Positions 1 to 5,885 of a stretch of DNA of 10,273 nt are shown one piece after another. A program made the translations under genes and the position numbers. Positions within the stretch are counted from its first letter, which is position 1, and every line of letters starts with the position of its first letter. The notes beneath the pieces are model-generated. The model was not told the origin of the DNA, did no database searches, and saw nothing but the letters and a program-made list of their open reading frames with translations. Source of the DNA: Verrucomicrobiota bacterium (GTDB lineage Bacteria > Chlamydiota > Chlamydiia > Chlamydiales > JAEYWL01); NCBI GenBank assembly GCA_023428915.1, contig JAEYWL010000053.1, positions 1 to 10,273 on the forward strand, read 5' to 3'.

Positions 1-1
1 G

Positions 2-142
2 TTTCAATTGGCAAGTGCAGGCCTGTTCAAGCGTGATTTAGGGGACAACTTGGGTTTCAACTGCCGAATGCAGGTTAAAGACGGTCTAAAAAACTGCGAA
101 AAGCTATTCTTACGCTCGCTTCATCGACCGTCTCATGAATAG
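2..142 (+). CDS. Possible 3' end of an unidentified ORF entering from the left
   Basis: One plus-strand frame stays open from the window edge for 46 codons and ends with TAG at 140-142. The peptide begins FQLASAGLFKRD and ends LHRPSHE. I recognise no family and see no motif. It would converge on the M20 gene, whose stop lies at 175-177, leaving 32 bases between them. An open stretch of this length at an edge can occur by chance, so this is only a candidate partial gene. Confidence 0.2.
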   Translation, partial: FQLASAGLFKRDLGDNLGFNCRMQVKDGLKNCEKLFLRSLHRPSHE

Positions 143-174
143 AGTGTCTGATCTTATATTCTTAAACCTAACTA

Positions 175-1347
175 TTAAATTTCCTCTGCGCTCTTGATTG
201 CTGACAGATTTTTTTCAAAAAATGCCTGGCTGGCATGGTACAGAATGTTGGCTGTTTGTGCAACTGAGTCTAGATCCACCCATTCGACTGGTTCGTGGAG
301 GCCATAGCCGGTGGGACCTATATTGACTGTAGGAATTCCGGCCGCTTGAAAAATTGCAGCGTCGGACCAAATTCCCCACCCTGCCACTTCTGCTTCTTGC
401 CCCATAACAGCTTGATAAGCTTGCTTAACATGATTGGCAATCGCCGCATTTGGATCGCAGTAAAATGGCTGCCTTTCCATATACCATTCAATTTGAGCAT
501 CAGGGCATGCACTAAGGATACTTTGTAAAAGCTCTTGTTTAACTTCCTCCATGTTTTCAGAAGGCAATGTCCGCCTTTCCACATGAATGGTGCAAGATGA
601 AGCATAAGTAGAAACACCTGTACCGCCATTGATTAAGCCAATGTGCATAGAAGCGGGCCCTACAAGGGGGTCTTTTCTATGTCTAAGGGTATTTTTGTCT
701 AACTCGTCGAGCCCTACTATCACGTGCCCCATTTTTGCAATGGCACTTTCACCTAAATCCCAGCGACTTCCATGAGCGCTTTTTCCCTTAACTGTAACTT
801 TTCCCAACACAAAGCCTTTATGGGTCAACACCAATTTTAAACTGCTGGGCTCAGTTAGAATGCAGGCATCGGCGCTATATTGTTTTACGTAATCAACAGC
901 GCCAATGCTGCCATACTCTTCATCGCAAACAAGAGCTAAAATGAGCTTGCCATCAAATTGCTGTTCAGACAAAGCAACAGCAGCACTCAAAATGGCTGCT
1001 ACTCCGCCTTTCATATCACAGCTGCCGCGGCCATACATGCGATTTCCTTCTATAGCTGGTTTAAAAGGAGGAATGGTCATTTCCACTACGTCAACTACAT
1101 CTAAATGGCCGCACAGGCATAGGGTCGGTCCATGGCCATTGCCGATTTCAGCATAAACATTGGGCCTGCCAGGCGCCGCTTCATCAATATGGGCCTTGAT
1201 GTTATGCTGCAGCAGCCAATCGCGGATAAAGATCGCAATGTCCATTTCATTATGGTCTGCATTTCCGCTTAAGCTGGGATTGATAGAGGGAATGCTAATT
1301 AGTTTCGATAACAGTTCAGTAATTTTAGTTTTTTCTAAGGTATCCAT
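175..1347 (-). CDS. M20-family zinc deacylase/peptidase (ArgE/DapE/ACY1-like)
   Basis: This is a 390-residue cytoplasmic metallo-hydrolase of the family that removes acyl groups from amino acids or cleaves small peptides, for example acetylornithine deacetylase. The metal-site pattern is complete: H81-x-D83 in CGHLDVV, bridging D111 in GRGSCDMKGG, the catalytic/metal pair E143-E144 in CDEEYGS, E166 in LTEPSS, and H351 in GYGLHEPVEW. H192 in KSAHGS lies in the dimerisation domain (about 180-290) and matches the family's dimer-interface histidine. The length is close to E. coli ArgE (383). The ATG at 1345-1347 is chosen because AGGGGG (1352-1357) sits four bases upstream; a start 17 codons earlier would lie inside gntR and lacks this support. 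It begins 8 bases after the gntR stop, so the two are probably co-transcribed. ArgE, DapE and other amidohydrolase activities cannot be separated by sequence reading. No arginine or lysine biosynthesis genes are nearby, so a scavenging or catabolic role is inferred. Confidence 0.88.
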   Translation of the reverse strand: MDTLEKTKITELLSKLISIPSINPSLSGNADHNEMDIAIFIRDWLLQHNIKAHIDEAAPGRPNVYAEIGNGHGPTLCLCGHLDVVDVVEMTIPPFKPAIEGNRMYGRGSCDMKGGVAAILSAAVALSEQQFDGKLILALVCDEEYGSIGAVDYVKQYSADACILTEPSSLKLVLTHKGFVLGKVTVKGKSAHGSRWDLGESAIAKMGHVIVGLDELDKNTLRHRKDPLVGPASMHIGLINGGTGVSTYASSCTIHVERRTLPSENMEEVKQELLQSILSACPDAQIEWYMERQPFYCDPNAAIANHVKQAYQAVMGQEAEVAGWGIWSDAAIFQAAGIPTVNIGPTGYGLHEPVEWVDLDSVAQTANILYHASQAFFEKNLSAIKSAEEI

Positions 1348-1355
1348 AAAGCCCC

Positions 1356-2009
1356 CTATACTAGGATTGATTGAATGCGAGCCAGGCTGGCCTGCCAATT
1401 ATGTTCAATTGAATGCAAAGCAAGTGCAAGGTCTTTGTGTTTGCAGGCTGCAACTATCTGCAAATGCTCTTCGTAAGATTGATAAACATTCGGCACTTGT
1501 TCGAAATAATAGAGTTCCACGCGCTTTAATTTTTGCTTAACGCCATTTAAGATTTGGCAAAGTTCCGGATTTTGCGCTAAATCTATGGTGACTGAGTGAA
1601 ACTCATTGTCTAATTCCACGGCTTGTATGGCAACACCCCTTTGCAAAGCCTGCAAAAGTTGTTCGTTGACCTTCTCCATTGCTTCAATGTGTTTTTTAGT
1701 AATGCGAGAAAAAGCTGATTTTATTGCTAATTGTTCAAGGGCAGCTACAATGGCATATTGATTAAAGACATTCTGTCTGTCAATGGGACATACACTAGTG
1801 GAACTGTTAGCTCTGGTGTGCACAAAGCCTTCATCTTCCAATTTCAACAAAGCTTCACGAATAGGGGTTCGACTTACTCCAAGCTGTTCAGCCAATTCTT
1901 TATCGCGCAATCTTTGGTTTGGTTTAAGCGTACCTTCAACAATCCACTTTCTAAGTACACTATACGCTTCATCTCTAACAAATGTACGTGCGATTTTTTC
2001 TGTCTGCAT
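1356..2009 (-). CDS. GntR-family transcriptional regulator, FadR/FCD subfamily
   Basis: This 217-residue DNA-binding regulator has two domains. Residues about 10-75 form the winged helix-turn-helix, with the GntR signature LRDKELAEQLGVSRTPIREALLKLEDEG around 34-61. Residues about 80-215 form an all-helical FCD effector domain. The usual FCD metal ligands are visible as D134 and H138 (ELDNEFH), H182 (EEHLQIV) and H203 (IEHNW), so it probably binds a metal plus a carboxylate ligand such as an organic or amino acid. That ligand class is family knowledge, not seen here. The start at 2009 is supported by GAGAGG (2014-2019) four bases upstream. It is the first gene of a unit with the M20 hydrolase and has a palindrome inside its own candidate promoter, which suggests autorepression relieved by the hydrolase substrate or product (inference). 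Confidence 0.9.
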   Translation of the reverse strand: MQTEKIARTFVRDEAYSVLRKWIVEGTLKPNQRLRDKELAEQLGVSRTPIREALLKLEDEGFVHTRANSSTSVCPIDRQNVFNQYAIVAALEQLAIKSAFSRITKKHIEAMEKVNEQLLQALQRGVAIQAVELDNEFHSVTIDLAQNPELCQILNGVKQKLKRVELYYFEQVPNVYQSYEEHLQIVAACKHKDLALALHSIEHNWQASLARIQSILV

Positions 2010-2013
2010 GCAT

Positions 2014-2019
2014 CCTCTC
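2014..2019 (-). promoter_or_regulatory. Ribosome binding site of the GntR gene
   Basis: GAGAGG on the minus strand lies four bases from the ATG at 2007-2009. A second ATG at 2011-2013 is out of frame and touches the site directly, so 2009 is the supported start. Confidence 0.6.
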
Positions 2020-2030
2020 TATTCATAATA

Positions 2031-2059
2031 TTAATATGTGATATATCACATTCACACAA
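2031..2059 (-). promoter_or_regulatory. Candidate sigma70-type promoter of the GntR-M20 unit
   Basis: On the minus strand, TTGTGT (2054-2059) is followed after exactly 17 bases by TATTAA (2031-2036), and a second -10-like TATTAT follows immediately. Start of transcription would fall near 2024, leaving a short leader that still contains the GAGAGG ribosome binding site. The hexamers match consensus only moderately (about four of six each). Confidence 0.5.
2036..2051. promoter_or_regulatory. 16-bp perfect palindrome, candidate GntR operator
   Basis: ATGTGATATATCACAT is a perfect inverted repeat. It occupies the spacer of the candidate gntR promoter and touches its -10, a classic repressor position. 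FCD-type GntR proteins bind short palindromes and commonly repress their own promoter. Assignment to this regulator is inference from position and symmetry. The site could also affect the divergent phosphoesterase gene that starts at 2142. Confidence 0.5.
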
Positions 2060-2141
2060 AAAAGCCCTAATAAAAAAGACAAGACCATGTAGTATTGGAA
2101 AAAATGAAATGTAAAATTATCTACAATGAATAAAGGTAGAA

Positions 2142-3605
2142 ATGCGCCATCTAGTAAATTTTATTTGCCTCATAGCAATTGGAACATCAGGGTACGCTGC
2201 ACAATCTGCTACAACAACTCCAATACAGTATCTTGTCGTAATTTTCCAAGAAAACCGAACATTCGACCATTATTTTGGCACCTACCCCATAGCCCAAAAT
2301 AACCCTGGGGAATCGCCATTCTACCCTAAAATTTCAACCCCATCTGTAAATGGACTTGCCGGAGGAGTGCTTGTCAATAATCAAAACTCAACTTTGCCCT
2401 TTCGCTTGGCCCCCTCGCAAGTAAATACCAGCGACCCCAATCATACTTACACCGTGCTGCAGCAAGCTTGCCACGCAGGTTTAATGGATCAATTCGTAGA
2501 AACTACAGGAATAGGTTGCAACCCTCCAAATATTGTCATGGGATATTTTGATGGCAATACCGTTACAGCATATTGGAACTATGCCCAGCATTTTGCAATG
2601 AGCGACAATTTTCATACCACCAACATTTGCGGTTCTAGTGTAGGAGCAATCAATCTCATATCGGGACAAGTACATGGTGCAACGCCTGCTAATTATCCCG
2701 ATTATATTTATCAAGGGACGCTTATAAACGATCTCGATCCTTTGTTTGACCAATGTTCCGCATCTTCAGTTACCCCAGAATTGTCAGGGATTAATGTCGG
2801 AAATCTTCTCAATGCCCAAAATATTACCTGGGGATGGTTTCAAGGCGGCTTTTCCAATTGTTCAGCAAGCCATGTTAATCCCTATGGGCAGATCACACCA
2901 GACTACATCCCGCATCACAATCCCTTCCAATACTATGCTTCAACTTCAAATCAGCAGCACCTTCCCCCTAGCTCGCCATATATGGTGGGGCATACCGATC
3001 AAGCTAACCATAACTATGACCTCTCAGACTTTTGGGCCGCCATAAAAGTAGGCAACTTACCCAATGTCAGCTTTTTAAAAGCAGCTGCGTATCAGGATGG
3101 CCATGCAGGCTATTCCAACCCCTTGAATGAACAAGAATTTATTGTGAATACTATCAATACGCTGCAGAAATTGCCGCAATGGAAGCAAATGGCTATTATT
3201 ATCGCCTATGATGATTCGGGAGGATGGTATGACCATGAAATGCCGACTATTGTGAATGAATCACAAAGTCCTTACGACGCCTTGGTTACTGTTGGCAATT
3301 CCGGAGATAATCCTCCATTAGGAGGATATCAGGGCCGTATTGGTTATGGCTTGCGCGTGCCCTTTCTTTTAATTTCCCCTTGGGCTAAAGAAAACTATGT
3401 GTCACATACACTAATTGATCAATCCTCTATTCTGCGCTTCATTGAAGAAAACTGGAAGCTTGGGCAAATCGGTGATTTTTCTTTCGACGCACTGGCTGGC
3501 AGCATTATGGATATGTTCTACTTTGGCAAGCGTAATACACGCTATCTATTTATGAATCCAACTAATGGACAAATCATCCACAATAAGTTTCTCGATCGCG
3601 GCTAA
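2142..3605 (+). CDS. Secreted phospholipase C / acid phosphatase (AcpA-like phosphoesterase family)
   Basis: This 487-residue enzyme belongs to the phosphoesterase family that includes bacterial phospholipase C enzymes and Francisella AcpA. They hydrolyse phosphodiester or phosphomonoester substrates outside the cytoplasm. Residues 1 to about 21 form a Sec signal peptide: a basic start, a hydrophobic core, then SGYAAQS as a plausible cleavage region. Family motifs follow in order: ENRTFDHYFG (37-46), MGYFDGNTV and YWNYAQHFAMSDNFHTT (133-160), NICGSSVGAINLISG (161-175), DGHAGYS (319-325), AYDDSGGWYDH (355-365) and GLRVPFLLISPWAK (403-416). Likely metal and active-site residues by analogy with AcpA are E37, N38, a serine at 165/166, D357 and D358, with H290 and H321 possibly contributing. 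AAAGG (2132-2136) lies five bases before the ATG. Full length with no breaks. Substrate preference cannot be decided from sequence. In intracellular bacteria such enzymes are often type II-secreted and act on host membranes (family knowledge). Confidence 0.88.
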   Translation: MRHLVNFICLIAIGTSGYAAQSATTTPIQYLVVIFQENRTFDHYFGTYPIAQNNPGESPFYPKISTPSVNGLAGGVLVNNQNSTLPFRLAPSQVNTSDPNHTYTVLQQACHAGLMDQFVETTGIGCNPPNIVMGYFDGNTVTAYWNYAQHFAMSDNFHTTNICGSSVGAINLISGQVHGATPANYPDYIYQGTLINDLDPLFDQCSASSVTPELSGINVGNLLNAQNITWGWFQGGFSNCSASHVNPYGQITPDYIPHHNPFQYYASTSNQQHLPPSSPYMVGHTDQANHNYDLSDFWAAIKVGNLPNVSFLKAAAYQDGHAGYSNPLNEQEFIVNTINTLQKLPQWKQMAIIIAYDDSGGWYDHEMPTIVNESQSPYDALVTVGNSGDNPPLGGYQGRIGYGLRVPFLLISPWAKENYVSHTLIDQSSILRFIEENWKLGQIGDFSFDALAGSIMDMFYFGKRNTRYLFMNPTNGQIIHNKFLDRG

Positions 3606-4004
3606 TTAAGAAGTTAACAGAATACTATAGTCAATGCGCAGGGCTTTAGCTAACTTTTTAGCCACTTTTTCACCCACGCCTCTTTTGCCATTTTCTATTT
3701 TTGAAATCTCGTTTTGATGCACTCCGCTAGCTTTTGCTAAGGCAATTTGAGACATTCCTTCCCGAAAGCGAGCTCCGCGTATAGCTAAGCCTGCTTTTTT
3801 ATACTTTTCGATCCGATCTTTAGCTAACCCTTCCCAATCTTGCGCCTCTTCCCAAGGTGCAATTTGAGTTTTACTCAATTCTTTAAGATATATCTCCAAT
3901 TCTTTTAGGGCCGATTTAGGAATTTCATAAGAAATTTCCTTACCACTTGGCAGGGAAATAACAACTGCCAAATATTGTGATGTATTAATATGGCGCATTT
4001 TCAT
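3606..4004 (-). CDS. XRE-type antitoxin of a type II toxin-antitoxin module
   Basis: A 132-residue protein with a C-terminal helix-turn-helix at about 76-128 (RFREGMSQIALAKASGVHQ, then ISKIENGKRG), typical of Xre/HigA-type antitoxins. The first 70 residues are a separate region that begins with a beta-rich stretch (YLAVVISLPSGKEISYEIP) and probably contacts the toxin. It should neutralise the upstream toxin and repress the shared promoter. The start at 4004 is supported by AGGA at 4009-4012, inside the toxin's end. The 20-base overlap with the toxin gene indicates translational coupling. Toxin-first order matches HigBA-like modules. Its stop (3606-3608) is directly adjacent to the stop of the convergent phosphoesterase gene, with no bases between them. 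Confidence 0.8.
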   Translation of the reverse strand: MKMRHINTSQYLAVVISLPSGKEISYEIPKSALKELEIYLKELSKTQIAPWEEAQDWEGLAKDRIEKYKKAGLAIRGARFREGMSQIALAKASGVHQNEISKIENGKRGVGEKVAKKLAKALRIDYSILLTS

Positions 4005-4278
4005 GAGTTCCTACGTAATAGATTTCTATTTGTTTTTTTTCATAACTTAATAATATCCAACAAGCCACATAAGTAGTTTTACCTTTTTTGAGATGGCAAT
4101 GATAGGTATTATCTGACAATTTACCATAATTTGGCCATGTCACTCGTTCTGGACCAAAAGCTTTTAATTCAATTGCTAATAAGTCAACCATGTCATTTAT
4201 AGAAGGCTTTGTTCCACTCTTCTTTAACTTCTGGTACTGTTTTGCAGCTTGATTGGAAAATCTAAGGTTCCAACTCAT
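3985..4278 (-). CDS. RelE/HigB-superfamily toxin of a type II toxin-antitoxin module
   Basis: A 97-residue basic small protein, first gene of a toxin-antitoxin pair. The N-terminal part (SNQAAKQYQKLKKSG, 8-22) and the C-terminal strand segment (WPNYGKLSDNTYHCHLKKG, 48-66; TYVACWILL, 69-77; IEIYYVGTHENAPY, 84-97) fit RelE/ParE/HigB-fold proteins, which usually cleave mRNA at the ribosome. The candidate functional residues K53, H60, K64 and H92 are suggested by family resemblance only. AAAGGAAA lies a few bases upstream of the ATG at 4276-4278. The overlapping Xre gene is its partner. Because ParE-like toxins share the fold but target gyrase, ribosome-dependent RNase is the likelier activity, not a certain one. 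Confidence 0.75.
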   Translation of the reverse strand: MSWNLRFSNQAAKQYQKLKKSGTKPSINDMVDLLAIELKAFGPERVTWPNYGKLSDNTYHCHLKKGKTTYVACWILLSYEKKQIEIYYVGTHENAPY

Positions 4279-4290
4279 TTGATTTCCTTT

Positions 4291-4319
4291 ATTTTAACAG
4301 TTTTTTTGCCATATGGCAA
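4291..4319 (-). promoter_or_regulatory. Candidate promoter of the toxin-antitoxin operon
   Basis: On the minus strand TTGCCA (4314-4319) and TAAAAT (4291-4296) are separated by 17 bases; each matches the sigma70 consensus in five of six positions. The -35 lies inside the palindrome at 4305-4320. One weakness is that predicted transcription would start near 4284, almost at the ribosome binding site, so an upstream promoter is also possible. Confidence 0.4.
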
Positions 4320-4320
4320 A
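4305..4320. promoter_or_regulatory. 16-bp perfect palindrome, candidate antitoxin operator
   Basis: TTTGCCATATGGCAAA is a perfect inverted repeat, 27 bases upstream of the toxin start and overlapping the candidate -35. Autoregulatory operators of Xre antitoxins have this size, symmetry and place. A second, imperfect inverted repeat (GTTTC at 4323-4327 with GAAAC at 4337-4341, enclosing TTTGCAAA) lies just upstream and could be a second site. Confidence 0.55.
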
Positions 4321-4383
4321 TAGTTTCTTTGCAAATGAAACTTGCTTAAACGTTTTCTAATTAGCAAGAGATATTTAAAAAAT

Positions 4384-4598
4384 TTAGGCTTGATCTTTTT
4401 TAGCGATTTGAAGGCGCCATCTAATACCGGAGGCAATTAATAAAACGAAGAATGCAAAGAACATATTGACATCGACCATGCGGTGGAAGGATTCTATGAA
4501 GGCATGGTCTGTACGAGCGGCATGAAAGACCGCAGCGCTACAAGCTGCATGACAGAACCGACAATGCTCCAAATGGTAGCTATGGTGCCAAGGCTTAC
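4384..4598 (-). pseudogene. Probable frameshifted C-terminal remnant of an MFS drug-exporter-type transporter
   Basis: On the minus strand, one frame (4598 to 4497) reads SLGTIATIWSIVGSVMQL and then stops. A second frame (to the stop at 4384-4386) reads AVFHAARTDHAFIESFHRM, then a hydrophobic helix (VNMFFAFFVLLIASGIRW) and a charged tail (RLQIAKKDQA). Together these resemble the last two transmembrane segments and C-terminus of DHA2/EmrB-type MFS proteins, interrupted by a frameshift somewhere around 4500-4540. Stop codons lie immediately upstream in all minus frames and no start with a ribosome binding site is present. The assignment rests on pattern resemblance. The alternative is a short single-helix membrane protein starting at a TTG near 4572. 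Confidence 0.4.
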
Positions 4599-4644
4599 CT
4601 ACTAAACTCGTTAAATTGTTTGCATAACTAACTTATGGATAAAA

Positions 4645-5670
4645 ATGTATAAATATTTCTCCGTTTTCATCTTTATAGGCCTCTTCTATCAACTTACAGC
4701 GCAAATCCCGCACGGTTTTACTACTGCTGCTGATTGCCATAAACAAGGAGCACCCTTAAAAATACTCTTAGAAGAACCTGATTCAAAACAATTTGTGCTC
4801 TCTTTAAGAAAAGGAATAGTAGTTAACGAAGGGGGCATTGTCACTGCCGAGGGATTAGTATTAACAGATACGGAAACTTTTCATAAGGATCAGCATAGAT
4901 TAGTGAAAAGGGGAGAAAATCTTGAAAGTATTCTCTTTAGAGGCAAACTGGCAGTCATATCTTCCCCGGGACAGGAGAATTGGTACCATTGGCTATATCA
5001 AGTGCTGCCGCGCCTTAAAATTATTAGTGATGCTGAGCTGCCCTTTGATAAAATTTACATCAATAACCTTCACTACCCCTGGCAAAAAGAGTCGTTAAAA
5101 TTAATTTTAGAGAAAGTGGGCCTGTCGGAAGAACACTTGCTTATGATTGATGGAGATATCGCTATACAAGCTGATGAACTCCTTGTGCCCGCCGTGCCTT
5201 TCATCCCGTTTAAATCACCAATCCTTCCGGAATGGCTTAAAACATTTCTCATCGATACTTTTTTAACCGATAAGACTTTGCCATCGTTTGAGAAGCTATA
5301 TATTTCACGGGCTAAGGCCAATAATCGCCGCATACTTAATGAACAAGAGTTGACCGCCTTTCTTACAAAACATGGCTTCCATACAGTTATCCTTGAAGAT
5401 CTTCCAATAGCCGAACAAGCGCGCTTGTTTTATCATGCAAAATGCATTGTTTCCCCTCACGGTTCCGGTTTGGCTAATTTGCTTTTTTGCCAGCCTCAGA
5501 CCAAAATTATTGAAATCGACCATGCGCTTGCCGGAACAGAGCAGCGCAGCTATTATCAAAAATTGGCTGATTTGATGGGCTGCCGCTATCAAGCTTATTA
5601 TCCTGATATTGCAGCAGAAGATCATCTGGACGATGATTTATGGGTAAATCCACAAGATTTGCTTTTATAA
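4645..5670 (+). CDS. GT61-family (DUF563) glycosyltransferase with hydrophobic N-terminus
   Basis: A 341-residue protein with the GT61 hallmarks: NWYHWLYQVLPRL (112-124), LYISRAKANNRRILNEQEL (218-236) and ARLFYHAKCIVSPHGSGLANLLF (259-281), followed by TKIIEIDH. Family members transfer sugars in capsule, O-antigen or other glycan synthesis, and eukaryotic relatives glycosylate proteins and xylan. Residues 1-20 (MYKYFSVFIFIGLFYQLTAQ) form a hydrophobic segment that could be a cleavable signal or a membrane anchor, so the enzyme may sit at the membrane or act outside the cytoplasm. That is unusual for bacterial members, which are mostly cytoplasmic. The start is set by the ATG at 4645; an ATG at 4635 opens only a five-codon frame. 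The ribosome site is weak (GGA at 4636-4638). No other polysaccharide genes are nearby, and the gene appears monocistronic. Confidence 0.85.
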   Translation: MYKYFSVFIFIGLFYQLTAQIPHGFTTAADCHKQGAPLKILLEEPDSKQFVLSLRKGIVVNEGGIVTAEGLVLTDTETFHKDQHRLVKRGENLESILFRGKLAVISSPGQENWYHWLYQVLPRLKIISDAELPFDKIYINNLHYPWQKESLKLILEKVGLSEEHLLMIDGDIAIQADELLVPAVPFIPFKSPILPEWLKTFLIDTFLTDKTLPSFEKLYISRAKANNRRILNEQELTAFLTKHGFHTVILEDLPIAEQARLFYHAKCIVSPHGSGLANLLFCQPQTKIIEIDHALAGTEQRSYYQKLADLMGCRYQAYYPDIAAEDHLDDDLWVNPQDLLL

Positions 5671-5690
5671 ATTAATTAGGGTTGCATGAA

Positions 5691-5718
5691 ATGCTGTAAT
5701 GCTATAGCATTACAGCAT
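5691..5718. repeat. 28-bp perfect palindrome after the glycosyltransferase gene
   Basis: The arms ATGCTGTAATGC (5691-5702) and GCATTACAGCAT (5707-5718) are perfectly complementary around TATA, which is itself symmetrical. It begins 20 bases after the glycosyltransferase stop. As RNA it would form a stable 12-bp hairpin, but no T-run follows on either strand, so it is not a canonical intrinsic terminator. A protein-binding site or a mobile-element scar are alternatives. Confidence 0.6.
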
Positions 5719-5757
5719 GACTAAAAAATCTTTATTCCAAGTCCTGCCTCTTTTTTC

Positions 5758-5781
5758 TGATTGGCGCTTCAGCGCCAGTTA
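5758..5781. terminator. Stem-loop with GC-rich core between glycosyltransferase and redox operon
   Basis: TGGCGC (5762-5767) pairs with GCGCCA (5772-5777) around TTCA. Four further pairs, two of them G-U, extend the stem to 5758-5781. A T-run appears only about 12 bases downstream (TTTTT at 5791-5795), so it is a weak terminator candidate for the glycosyltransferase transcript, or a leader structure ahead of the operon. Confidence 0.35.
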
Positions 5782-5831
5782 ACCCCTACATTTTTAATAT
5801 ACCCTTACTGCTGCAGCTTAAAAATAATAAT

Positions 5832-5860
5832 TTGTTAGATAGGCCTGCAGCTGATTTTAA
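5832..5860 (+). promoter_or_regulatory. Weak candidate promoter of the redox/transport operon
   Basis: TTGTTA (5832-5837) and TTTTAA (5855-5860) are 17 bases apart. Transcription would start near 5867, which fits translation from the ATG at 5886 with its own ribosome site better than from the one at 5871. The -10 match is poor and other AT-rich choices exist. Confidence 0.25.
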
Positions 5861-5885
5861 ATACATTTAGATGCGCCGAGGAATT

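Noticed and set aside
1..74. Two 21-base copies starting GTTTCAA (1-21 and 54-74), suggestive of CRISPR repeats
   Set aside because: Only 17 of 21 positions agree, only two copies exist, and no further repeats or cas genes are visible.
79..133. 8-bp inverted repeat AGACGGTC/GACCGTCT as terminator of the M20 gene
   Set aside because: The 39-base loop and the lack of a T-run after the stem on the minus strand make it unconvincing.
1160..1540. Plus-strand open frame of 126 codons over the M20 and GntR genes
   Set aside because: It is antisense to two genes with clear family motifs and has no recognisable domain.
2037..2050. CRP/FNR-type site (TGTGA and TCACA)
   Set aside because: The half-sites are separated by four bases, not the six of CRP sites, so a GntR operator is the better reading.
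5305..5625. Minus-strand open frame of 106 codons inside the glycosyltransferase gene
   Set aside because: It is a shadow of the GT61 coding frame with no motif.
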